A stretch of DNA of 64,000 bases from Pseudoprimorskyibacter insulae (GTDB lineage: Bacteria; Pseudomonadota; Alphaproteobacteria; Rhodobacterales; Rhodobacteraceae): the NCBI RefSeq assembly GCF_900302505.1, contig NZ_OMOJ01000012.1:16559-80558 (forward strand), given 5' to 3'. Shown here one piece after another: positions 49,677 through 57,390 of the stretch (its first letter is position 1; the number at the start of each line of letters is the position of its first letter). A model generated the notes under the pieces. That model had not been told where the DNA came from and searched no databases. It was given only the letters and a program-made list of their open reading frames with translations. Position numbers and translations under genes: made by a program.

Positions 49677-50360
49677 ATGAAACGCACCAATACCCTTATC
49701 GCCGCTGCTCTGGCCGCAACCGCCTTGTCGACTTCGGTTTTTGCCCATGGCGACGTGACCCCGCAGCCCGTAAACACCGACTCTCTGCCGGAAGTGGGCG
49801 AAGAGTGGCTGACCGAAAACCCCTATCGCGCGGAAGCCGCCGGTGAAGAGGTGTGGTTGAAAGCCATTGAGATCGGGTCGTCCGGTTACAACCAGAACTG
49901 CGCACGCTGCCATGGTCTGGGTGCTGTGTCGGGCGGTCTGGCCCCGGACTTGCGCTATCTTGAGGCCGAAGAATACGGCGATGAATGGTATGTTGAGCGT
50001 TTTCAGTTCGGCATGACCCAGAACGGCATCACCAAGATGCCCGCGTTTGGCGAATTGCTGGGCCAAAAGGCCGCTTGGGCGATCCGCACCTATATCGAAA
50101 CCCGCCCCGATGATGGTGCCTTGGATGACCACATGGCCCGCCTGACGGAAATCCGCGATCACCTGCTGGCGGGTGATCTGGAAAACCCGGTCGCCGTCCA
50201 AGAAGAACTGGCCGCGATTGCCGCTGAGGTGGAAACCGGTTCTGGCGCGCCGATTGCGGATAGCGTGGCCTTCGAAGCGTCGCGCGCGCTGACCGAAGAC
50301 AAAGGCACCTGGAAGCACGCCGCCGACCTGCTGACGGTTGGTCTGTCTGCTGCAAACTAA
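49677..50360 (+). CDS. pedF: Cytochrome c, PedF/XoxG-like electron acceptor
   Basis: A 227-residue periplasmic cytochrome. Signal peptide ends VFAHGD; heme motif CARCHG near residue 77, and a Met ligand probably in ITKMPAFGELLG. The sequence HGDVTPQPVNTDSLPEVGEEWL matches what I recall of cytochrome c-550 PedF-type proteins of roseobacters. It is the probable electron acceptor of XoxF. The C-terminal 90 residues form a helical extension of unknown role. GGGAGG precedes the ATG. The XoxJ-like gene follows after 4 nt. Confidence 0.85.
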   Translation: MKRTNTLIAAALAATALSTSVFAHGDVTPQPVNTDSLPEVGEEWLTENPYRAEAAGEEVWLKAIEIGSSGYNQNCARCHGLGAVSGGLAPDLRYLEAEEYGDEWYVERFQFGMTQNGITKMPAFGELLGQKAAWAIRTYIETRPDDGALDDHMARLTEIRDHLLAGDLENPVAVQEELAAIAAEVETGSGAPIADSVAFEASRALTEDKGTWKHAADLLTVGLSAAN

Positions 50361-50364
50361 CGCC

Positions 50365-51261
50365 ATGCGCGGATTTGCTATCGCTGCCGCATGTGTCGCC
50401 GGTCTCGCTTTTGCGGGGCCGGCGTTCGCGCGTTGTGAGGACTATGTTCCGGGGCCAAAACCGCAGAACACCTTTGCGCAGGACGTGGGCCGGGAATTTG
50501 ACCGCATTCTTGACGAAGGCTGGATCGAATTTGCGCTTTACGAAGAGTTCGCACCCTGGAGTTTTCTGGAAAACGGCAAACCAGCGGGGATCGACGTTGA
50601 AATCGGCAAGATCATCGCCGAGGACATCGGGGTTGAGCCGCGGTTCCGACTGGTTCAAGCCGATGAAACCCTAGAAGCCGACCTGCGCAACTACGTCTGG
50701 AAAGGCGCGACTGTCGGCGGGCGCGTGTCGGATGTGATGCTGCATGTGCCCTATGACAGTGAACTGACATGCCGGATCGAACAGGTGGTCTTTACCGGCC
50801 AATACGCCGCCGAGGCGCTGGCGATCGGGTTCCGGCTGGATGCCTATCCTGACGGGGACAAACCGACGCCGGCCTATTTCCGGTTCGATACTGTCGCGGT
50901 CGAGAATGACTCGATCTCTGATTTCTATCTGGCCTCGGTCGGGCGCGGATCGGTTGGGGATGCGATCCACCGGTTCCCGGATGGCGCGGCTGCTGTGGCC
51001 GCGATGGTCGCTGGCGAGACCATGGCCGTGATGGCCCCCCTTGCCGTGATCGAGGACGGGATCGGCGATGGCCATGACGTGCACCGCCCGCCCTATCCGG
51101 GGCTGGTGCGCAGCGGCTGGACCATTGGCGTTGCCGTCAATCAGCAGCACCGCGATTTGGGCTATGCCGTGGATTACGCGATTGAAAAGGCACTGGCAGA
51201 TGGGCGCATTCAAGCGATCTTTGACCAGCACGGACTGACCTACCTGCCACCAGAGCGGTAG
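50365..51261 (+). CDS. xoxJ: XoxJ/MxaJ-like periplasmic protein
   Basis: A 298-residue exported protein of the type II binding-protein fold, the quinoprotein-dehydrogenase-associated group. Signal peptide ends PAFARC; FALYEEFAPWSFLENGKPAGIDV and DVMLHVPYDSELT are typical. XoxJ/MxaJ is thought to help mature or activate methanol dehydrogenase and binds it directly in methylotrophs. It is co-transcribed with pedF, giving the expected xoxG-xoxJ-like pair though separated from xoxF by 7 kb and several operons. Convergent with apbE. Confidence 0.85.
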   Translation: MRGFAIAAACVAGLAFAGPAFARCEDYVPGPKPQNTFAQDVGREFDRILDEGWIEFALYEEFAPWSFLENGKPAGIDVEIGKIIAEDIGVEPRFRLVQADETLEADLRNYVWKGATVGGRVSDVMLHVPYDSELTCRIEQVVFTGQYAAEALAIGFRLDAYPDGDKPTPAYFRFDTVAVENDSISDFYLASVGRGSVGDAIHRFPDGAAAVAAMVAGETMAVMAPLAVIEDGIGDGHDVHRPPYPGLVRSGWTIGVAVNQQHRDLGYAVDYAIEKALADGRIQAIFDQHGLTYLPPER

Positions 51262-51262
51262 G

Positions 51263-52141
51263 TCACAGGGTGGTAAGGCTTCCTTCCTCATCCACAAGCA
51301 CCACCCTTGAAAGGCCAAGTTCACGCTTGGCCTTTCGCGTTTGATCGGCATTGAGCAGGCAAAGCGCGGTTGACGCCGCATCGGCCAAGGCCGCGCTTGG
51401 CGCTTCGACCGTGACGGTGGCCCATTGCGGCGCGAACACGGGATGTAGGATATGACCTTCGCTGCCAATCTGCATCGCGCCGGGGCTTGAGGTGGCCATT
51501 GACGCATTCGTCAGGCTGAGATGGCCCAGATGCCCCGCCTCGGGGTCCGACAGGCCCAATCGATACGGGCCACCGATGGCCGAATGCTCGCCCATATTGA
51601 CCAAGGCCTGCTGATAGCCCAGCCTGCGCAACAGCGCTGTGATCCGATCTGCGGCAAAGCCCTGCGCAATCCCGTTCAGCGTCAGCGCCTGACCTTGCCC
51701 AAGAGACACATGGCTGCCCGCGATCTGCACGCGGTCAAACCCGACCAAGTCCGCTGCGCCTGATGCATCCCCGCCCAAGGACGTTGCTGCCCACAGCGGC
51801 TGCACAGACGGGTCAAAAGCCCCGCCAGTGGCGCGATACACCTGCCGGGCTGTATTCAGAACCGTCACCATATCGGCGCTGACAATGGCCTCGCCCGCGC
51901 GATTCAGGCGCGACAGTTCAGACCCCGCGTCATAGATCGAAAACAGCGCCTCAATCCGGCGCATCTCGGCCACGACTTGGGCGATATGATCGGCAACCTC
52001 AGGCCCGCCGCTGCGCAGCGATATTGACACCTCGGCCCCAAAGGCGCGGCCCGTCCAAGTGGTCGGCATGGCCTGAGCAGCACCGGGCAGGGCGGTTGCG
52101 GCGGCAAAAAGGCTGAGGAAACGCCGACGTGTCAGGCTCAT
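51263..52141 (-). CDS. apbE: ApbE FAD:protein FMN transferase
   Basis: A 292-residue flavin transferase that attaches FMN to Thr/Ser of target proteins in the periplasm. It has a TAT-like or Sec-type start (MSLTRRRFLSLFAAATALPG), the FAD-site ALTLNGIAQGFAADRI and INMGEHSAIGG-like VNMGEHSAIGGPYRLG, and the magnesium-site SNAS-like VADAASTALCLL region seen as ALADAASTALCLL. It overlaps the NosR-like gene by 4 nt (ATGA), so its target is almost certainly that protein's FMN domain. The RRRFL signal suggests export through Tat. Confidence 0.92.
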   Translation of the reverse strand: MSLTRRRFLSLFAAATALPGAAQAMPTTWTGRAFGAEVSISLRSGGPEVADHIAQVVAEMRRIEALFSIYDAGSELSRLNRAGEAIVSADMVTVLNTARQVYRATGGAFDPSVQPLWAATSLGGDASGAADLVGFDRVQIAGSHVSLGQGQALTLNGIAQGFAADRITALLRRLGYQQALVNMGEHSAIGGPYRLGLSDPEAGHLGHLSLTNASMATSSPGAMQIGSEGHILHPVFAPQWATVTVEAPSAALADAASTALCLLNADQTRKAKRELGLSRVVLVDEEGSLTTL

Positions 52142-54222
52142 GCGCCACGCTCCTGTTTGCGGGCGGCTAGGATCAGCGGCACGCAGAGTTTCGGGTTGTC
52201 GTGGATGGTTACGCAGTCAAGGCACTGGAAACATTCACTATACTGGATCTCTCCGGTTTTGCGGATCGACCCGTAGCGGCATTTCACCTTGCACAGCTGG
52301 CATGGGCTTCCGCATTCAGCGCGGCGCTTGATCCAATCGCGCCCGCGCAGCAAGCCGCCAATCGCCATGACCGCGCCAAGCGGGCAAAGGTAGCGGCAGA
52401 ACCCTTTGAACAACACCATTCCCAACAACAGCCAGAACGCAGCATAGGCGACATAGTACCATTCGCGTACGAACCAGACGGTGATCGCGGTTTTGAACGG
52501 CTCAATCTCGGCGGCTTTTTCGGCGTGGTCCGGGGCAAGGAAGGCGATGGCAATCAAACCGACCAAAGCGACGTATTTCAGCCATTTCAAGCGGCGGTCC
52601 CATTTCGGGCTTGGGTCAATCTGGGGCAGGCGCAGCAAGCGGCCAAGGTGATGGGTGAATTCCTGCATCGCCCCGAACGGACACAGCCAGCCACAAAACA
52701 GCCCGCGCCCCCAAAGCACAAAGCCGACAATCGATACGGCCCAGATGACCAGCGAAAACGGATCATAGAGCAGCACCGCGAATGACCCGTCACCAACGGC
52801 GGCGCGCAGGGTGGCCAGCACCGTCACAATCGACAACTGTCCTTGCCCCCACCAGCCGACAAAGCCAATGACACCGGCCAGAATGGTCAGCCGGATCGGG
52901 GTAAAGTGGCGCAGCCCGGCAAAGCGCGACATGGCAGGGCCAAGCAAAATCAGCAGCGTCGCCAGACCCAGCGCCAGAACGACCAGATCGGCCTTGCGGT
53001 TATAGGCCGCCTCAAGCCACGCAGGCAGGGGCTTGTGCACTTCGGGCCGCAGGTAGAACCGGTCGGGCGCGACATAGTCGATGGTGAAATGGGTGTCGCC
53101 CAGTTCGGGTTGGAACATGCCATGCGCCCTAACCGCCTGAAGGCGCAGGGTCCAATCGGTCAGCGGATCAAAGCCAAGCCGCCTGTCGGCCCTTAAGACC
53201 ATCGCATTGACAGGCTCGGGCATGCCATCGGCCAGTTCGACCCAAAGGTCCGCATCGCGCAGCGCGACGGGGAAACCGCCCTGTTCGGCGGAAATGCGGT
53301 CCGGCTCGGTGTTGCGCACGAAATCTTCGGACACCAGACCATGCCGCCCCATGTCAAACACAAGGATCGGTTCGGCCTCGGGGCTGACGACCAAGAAACG
53401 CTGCAATTCGTCGTAGGTGCCGGGCGACAGCACCGCGCGGGCGATTGCGGACGGGCCAATATCAACCACCCACAGATCAAGGAACAGCCCGTCGGGATCG
53501 TCCCGCGCCTCGGGGTCATCATCGGCCCAGATCGTCCCGGCAAAGGCCTGATCAACCTCGGCATTGGTGACGCGCAGATTGCGGGCGATGCCCTGTTTGG
53601 TCAGATCGTCCCAAGTCAAAGCCTCGTTATAGGCAGGGTCGGGTTGGGCCGGGGCCGATTGGCCGATGCCTTGGATCTTATCGCGGGCCACGGTCAGGGC
53701 TGCGGCCAAAATGCTTTCATGCGCGATCCGCACCGAGGCCGTCGCCTTGGTCACTCCGTCCAGATAGACCAGATCCGACCCGCCGCCACCTTTGCCATAG
53801 GGCACCCCGACCACAAGGCTTTGCGTGATCGACAGACCGGGATACTGGGCCAGAAATTCGCGGAACGGTGTTTCACCCAAGCCGGACACGAACACGGGTT
53901 CGCGTTGCGACAACAACCGCACATCGATCAAGGTGCCATGTGCATCAAGCAGGATCAGCATATTGATCGGCGCACCGGAAAAGCCGGGCAGGGGGGCCAG
54001 CGGGCCGGTTTCAAACACATAGCCGATCTCGGCCCCGCCGGAATTGAGCAGCTGATAGACCCCATTGTTGCCCAACGCCTCGCCCAAGGCGTAGGGTGGC
54101 ACGATCAGCGGCGCGATCTGGTCGCGCGGCAAGGGCGCAGGCGCCTCTGCCCGCGCGGTCCCCACCAAAAGGGCGCAGGTCAGGCAGGCAATCGCCACAT
54201 ATGAAAACAGGGTCCTCCACAT
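52138..54222 (-). CDS. NosR/NirI-like flavinylated Fe-S membrane protein
   Basis: A 694-residue membrane electron-transfer protein. Signal peptide (ending GTARAEAP), a periplasmic FMN-binding domain with flavinylation motif LDGVTKATASVRIAHES (Thr attachment, near residue 160), a central region, about six membrane helices, and cytoplasmic-type cluster segments CGWLCPFGAMQEF, CRYLCPLGAV and CQLCKVKC with CFQCLDC. NosR and NirI feed electrons to periplasmic N2O/NO reductases; here no nos or nir genes exist and it lies in the methanol cluster. ATG 54222 starts the signal peptide; GTG 54231 is also possible. Confidence 0.9.
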   Translation of the reverse strand: MWRTLFSYVAIACLTCALLVGTARAEAPAPLPRDQIAPLIVPPYALGEALGNNGVYQLLNSGGAEIGYVFETGPLAPLPGFSGAPINMLILLDAHGTLIDVRLLSQREPVFVSGLGETPFREFLAQYPGLSITQSLVVGVPYGKGGGGSDLVYLDGVTKATASVRIAHESILAAALTVARDKIQGIGQSAPAQPDPAYNEALTWDDLTKQGIARNLRVTNAEVDQAFAGTIWADDDPEARDDPDGLFLDLWVVDIGPSAIARAVLSPGTYDELQRFLVVSPEAEPILVFDMGRHGLVSEDFVRNTEPDRISAEQGGFPVALRDADLWVELADGMPEPVNAMVLRADRRLGFDPLTDWTLRLQAVRAHGMFQPELGDTHFTIDYVAPDRFYLRPEVHKPLPAWLEAAYNRKADLVVLALGLATLLILLGPAMSRFAGLRHFTPIRLTILAGVIGFVGWWGQGQLSIVTVLATLRAAVGDGSFAVLLYDPFSLVIWAVSIVGFVLWGRGLFCGWLCPFGAMQEFTHHLGRLLRLPQIDPSPKWDRRLKWLKYVALVGLIAIAFLAPDHAEKAAEIEPFKTAITVWFVREWYYVAYAAFWLLLGMVLFKGFCRYLCPLGAVMAIGGLLRGRDWIKRRAECGSPCQLCKVKCRYGSIRKTGEIQYSECFQCLDCVTIHDNPKLCVPLILAARKQERGA

Positions 54223-54258
54223 GAGATGCACGCTATCCGGGCCAATGGCTTGGGCGAA

Positions 54259-54274
54259 TACGACCAAAGTCCAG
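54259..54274. promoter_or_regulatory. Operator-like site in nosR-like/permease divergent promoter
   Basis: TACGAC-CAAA-GTCCAG, matching the left arm and spacer of the cluster motif, 37 bp from the NosR-like start and 48 bp from the permease start. Confidence 0.55.
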
Positions 54275-54321
54275 AGACCAGACAGACGCCCCGACAGATA
54301 GGGTTACAGGCAGGAGGCGCG

Positions 54322-55071
54322 ATGCAAAAAGACTGGAAAATGGTGGTGGTGTCCTTGGCCGGACTGATTGGCCTTTGGGCTGTTTTGGCGTGGGTCAAAG
54401 CGGACCCCGATGTACTGCCATCCCCCCTAGCCGTGCTGGAGGTCTTGATCGTGCTGGCGCAATCCGGCGCGCTTTGGCCGGATCTGTTTGCAACGCTGTA
54501 CCGGGTGGCCGTGTCTTTCGGCCTTGCGATGGTCATCGGGGCGGCGTTGGGCGTGGGGCTGGGCCTTGCGCCGGGGCTTGACCGGTTCTTTGGGTCGTGG
54601 GTGACCGTCTTTTTAAACCTGCCCGCGCTGGTGCTGATCGTGCTGTGTTATCTGTGGATCGGGTTGAATGAGGTCGCGGCCATCACTGCCGTCACGCTCA
54701 ACAAAATGGCGCAAGTGACCGTAACCCTGCGCGACGGAACCCGCGCCCGTGACAAAGCGCTGGATGAAATGGCCCGCACCTTTGGCATGGGCCGGATTGC
54801 GCAGCTACGTCATATCCTGATGCCTCAGCTTGCCCCCTATTTCGCGATTGCCGGGCGCAATGGGCTGGCGATGATCTGGAAAATCGTGCTGGTGGTCGAA
54901 TTTCTGGGCCGGTCGAGCGGCGTCGGCTTTCGCATTCACCTGTATTTCCAGAACTTCCAAACCGCGCATGTGCTGGCCTATTCGCTCAGCTTTGTGGCGG
55001 TGATGCTGTTGGTGGAAATTCTGATCATCCAACGCTGGGAGCGCGCGGCGCTGCGCTGGCGCGACGGCTAG
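54322..55071 (+). CDS. ABC importer permease (SsuC/TauC-like)
   Basis: A 249-residue permease with six hydrophobic segments and the EAA loop DEMARTFGMGRIAQLRHILMP. It is of the nitrate/sulfonate/taurine/thiamine-precursor class, the same class as the binding protein and ATPase at 42.7-44.3 kb, for which no closer permease exists. AGGAGG precedes the ATG. It lies next to the NosR-like gene with a shared divergent promoter bearing the cluster motif. Pairing with the distant subunits is inferred. Confidence 0.85.
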   Translation: MQKDWKMVVVSLAGLIGLWAVLAWVKADPDVLPSPLAVLEVLIVLAQSGALWPDLFATLYRVAVSFGLAMVIGAALGVGLGLAPGLDRFFGSWVTVFLNLPALVLIVLCYLWIGLNEVAAITAVTLNKMAQVTVTLRDGTRARDKALDEMARTFGMGRIAQLRHILMPQLAPYFAIAGRNGLAMIWKIVLVVEFLGRSSGVGFRIHLYFQNFQTAHVLAYSLSFVAVMLLVEILIIQRWERAALRWRDG

Positions 55072-55074
55072 GCC

Positions 55075-55770
55075 TTAGTCGCCGGGCATCAGGCTGCTGA
55101 AGTTGGCCTCTTGCGCAATCAGAACCGCCTGCGTGCGGCTTTGAACGCCCAACTTGCGCATGATCGCTGTGACATGCGCCTTGACCGTGGTTTCGGCAAT
55201 CGACAGCTCATAGGCGATTTGCTTGTTCATCTGACCTTCGCAGATCAGTTGCAGAATGCGGGCCTGTTGCCGCGTTAGGTGCGACAGACGCACCAGCGCG
55301 TCTTCGCGGGGGCTAAGCGGGACATCCGCATCAAGCGAGGTCAGCGCGCTTTCGGGGGCATAGACCTTGCCTTCGGCGATCATGTCAAAGGCCTTACGAA
55401 AGGTGTCGCGGGTTGAATGTTTGGGCACGAACCCAGCCGCGCCAATGCGAATAGCGGATCGGATCACGCGCGGTTCGGCCACGGACGAAACAATCACAAT
55501 CGGCGTATCGGCCATGAGCTTGGTCAGACGGATCAGCCCGTCCAGCCCGTTGACATCCGGTAGGTGCAGATCCAACAGGATCACATCAGGCACCGGGCCA
55601 GCCTCTAGCCGTTCCAGCGCATCGCCCAAGGTTCCGGCTGTTTCGACCGTTTCAAACCCAACGCCTGCCCGCAGCGTCATCGACAGAGCATCGCAAAACA
55701 ATGGATGATCGTCGATGATAAGGGCCGAGCGTGTCGACGTCTGTTCGCGGTCTGTTGGTTTTTCGTGCAT
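55075..55770 (-). CDS. NarL/LuxR-family response regulator of the methanol cluster
   Basis: A 231-residue regulator: receiver with Asp pair IIDDHPLF, phospho-acceptor Asp in VILLDLHLPDVNG, Lys in GFVPKHST; output LuxR helix-turn-helix LTRQQARILQLICEGQMNKQIAYELSIAETTVKAHVTAIM is described in part. It resembles FlhR/MoxX-type regulators of methylotrophic alphaproteobacteria. The ATG at 55770 (MHEKPTDR) was chosen over upstream sequence; its ribosome binding site is weak. No cognate kinase lies beside it. It is the best candidate for binding the recurring operators. Confidence 0.88.
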   Translation of the reverse strand: MHEKPTDREQTSTRSALIIDDHPLFCDALSMTLRAGVGFETVETAGTLGDALERLEAGPVPDVILLDLHLPDVNGLDGLIRLTKLMADTPIVIVSSVAEPRVIRSAIRIGAAGFVPKHSTRDTFRKAFDMIAEGKVYAPESALTSLDADVPLSPREDALVRLSHLTRQQARILQLICEGQMNKQIAYELSIAETTVKAHVTAIMRKLGVQSRTQAVLIAQEANFSSLMPGD

Positions 55771-56256
55771 TGCAGGCCCGATCCCTCTGACGTTCGCGTT
55801 AGGATAGCAAAGGCGACAAATCGTCCATATTGCCGAAAGGTCTATACTGCGCTGTCTCTCGACAAAAGGAGGGCTATCAATCGACAGGCACAATTCGCAA
55901 AGGTCTACTTTGCTTCAATATGCAAACGCAGAGCCGACTGGATTCTGGTTTGCGAAACTGTGATCCAAGTGATTCCTTTTGGTCATTTGCGACATCGCCC
56001 TTGCCAGACCTGCAACCAAGAGCCCGCCCCAAACCCGCCGATCGGGATGGTGACTTGGGATTTTCAAACTAAACTGTTTGGTGCAGAATTGCCGCAGATG
56101 CACAGTCTTTGTGTCCTGATACTAGAACGGCAGACGGAAATTCCTATCTGACCCGTTAAACGCGAAGATGGTTTGCGACAGGCGCGTCTCAAGGCGCGGC
56201 CCGAACGACGAACAGTCGACGAATTGCCCAGGCCTGATCGAAAAAGGTATAAAAGA
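55771..56256. other. Intergenic region between response regulator and efflux genes
   Basis: These 486 bases contain no convincing gene. Around 55977-55995 lie TTTTGGTCAT and TTGCGACAT, resembling outward half-sites of the methanol-cluster motif. A promoter for the efflux operon should lie near the right end but was not recognised. Confidence 0.45.
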
Positions 56257-57390
56257 ATGACAAAAAAATCTCTGTTGATCGGTGGGGCCATCGTGGCAGT
56301 GGTCGCCGTTGTCGGGTGGGTTGGCATGTCTGGCAAAGCGCCCGAGCCCGCACCGCAACCGACCGAAGCCGCGGCGCAATCTGCCCCGACCGTCACAGTC
56401 GAAACACCGGTCCGCAGCATGTGGGAACAGACCGTGCCCGCGACTGGCTGGATTAGCGCTTGGCAGGAATCGGTGATATCCGCCGAGGTCGCAGGCCAAA
56501 CCATCACCGCGATCAATGCCGATGTCGGGGATATGGTCAAGAAGGGCGATCTGCTGGTCGAACTGTCACGCGAAACGATCCAGAACCAGATCAGCCAGCG
56601 GCGGGCCGCATTGGACGCGGCGCAGGCCCAGTTGGATCAGGCCTCGGCGGATGCGGACCGGGCGAGACGTCTTAACGATGCCAATTCTGTCGCCCTATCG
56701 CAGCAGCAAACCACCGAATACCTTGTGGCCGAACGCAAAGCTCAGGCCGAGGTCGCATCGGCACAAGCGCAGCTCGACTCGGCTGAGTTGGACCTAAAGC
56801 GGACCCATATCCACGCCTTGACCGATGGCCGGATCACCCAGCGCAGCGCCTTGCTTGGCGATGTTGTCACCCAAGGCGCGGAATTGTTCCGTCTGATCCG
56901 CGACAACCGGATTGAATGGCATGCCGAAGTGCCGCTAATGCAGGCGTTTGGTATTCGCGAAGGCACGCCCGTTACCATCCCGACGCCCATCGGCGAAGTC
57001 ACCGGCAAAGTCCGTCGCGTATCACCCACGGCGTCAGACACCAATGGCCGGATCACGGTCTTTGTCGCGCTTGATCCGATTGAAAACGCGCCCGATCCGA
57101 TGGTCGGGATCATGATCTCGGGCAGTTTCCACGTAGGTGCGTCCGAAGCACTGCATGTCCCCGCCTCAGCTGTCGTGTTGCAGGACGGCTTTTCCTATGT
57201 CTTCGTGCTGAACCCCGATGACCCCACACATGTTCTGCGCGAACGGGTCGAAACCGGGCGTCAGATTGACGACCGGATTGAGATCATCGGCGCGATTGAT
57301 GACACAGCCCAGATCGTTCAGGCAGGTGGGTCGTTCCTGACCGAAGGTTCGGCTGTCACGGTGGTCTCGGGCCAAGGAGCGGCCGAATGA
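56257..57390 (+). CDS. RND efflux membrane-fusion protein
   Basis: A 377-residue periplasmic adaptor anchored by an N-terminal membrane helix (LLIGGAIVAVVAVVGWVGM). Lipoyl half-motifs EVAGQTITAINADVGDMVKKGDLLVEL and DLKRTHIHALTDGRI flank a coiled hairpin (residues about 110-175, with many Ala/Gln), then beta-barrel and membrane-proximal domains. It pairs with the RND pump encoded 4 nt overlapping downstream (ATGA). ATG 56257 has AAGG upstream. No outer-membrane TolC gene is in the window. Confidence 0.9.
   Translation: MTKKSLLIGGAIVAVVAVVGWVGMSGKAPEPAPQPTEAAAQSAPTVTVETPVRSMWEQTVPATGWISAWQESVISAEVAGQTITAINADVGDMVKKGDLLVELSRETIQNQISQRRAALDAAQAQLDQASADADRARRLNDANSVALSQQQTTEYLVAERKAQAEVASAQAQLDSAELDLKRTHIHALTDGRITQRSALLGDVVTQGAELFRLIRDNRIEWHAEVPLMQAFGIREGTPVTIPTPIGEVTGKVRRVSPTASDTNGRITVFVALDPIENAPDPMVGIMISGSFHVGASEALHVPASAVVLQDGFSYVFVLNPDDPTHVLRERVETGRQIDDRIEIIGAIDDTAQIVQAGGSFLTEGSAVTVVSGQGAAE

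Noticed and set aside
52138..54222. NosR-like gene as evidence for denitrification
   Set aside because: No nosZ, nir or nor genes occur in the window and the gene is embedded in the methanol cluster.
55812..55827. GGCGAC-AAAT-CGTCCA upstream of the response regulator as a further cluster operator
   Set aside because: The right arm is out of register and mismatched with GTCGCA; too weak to include.
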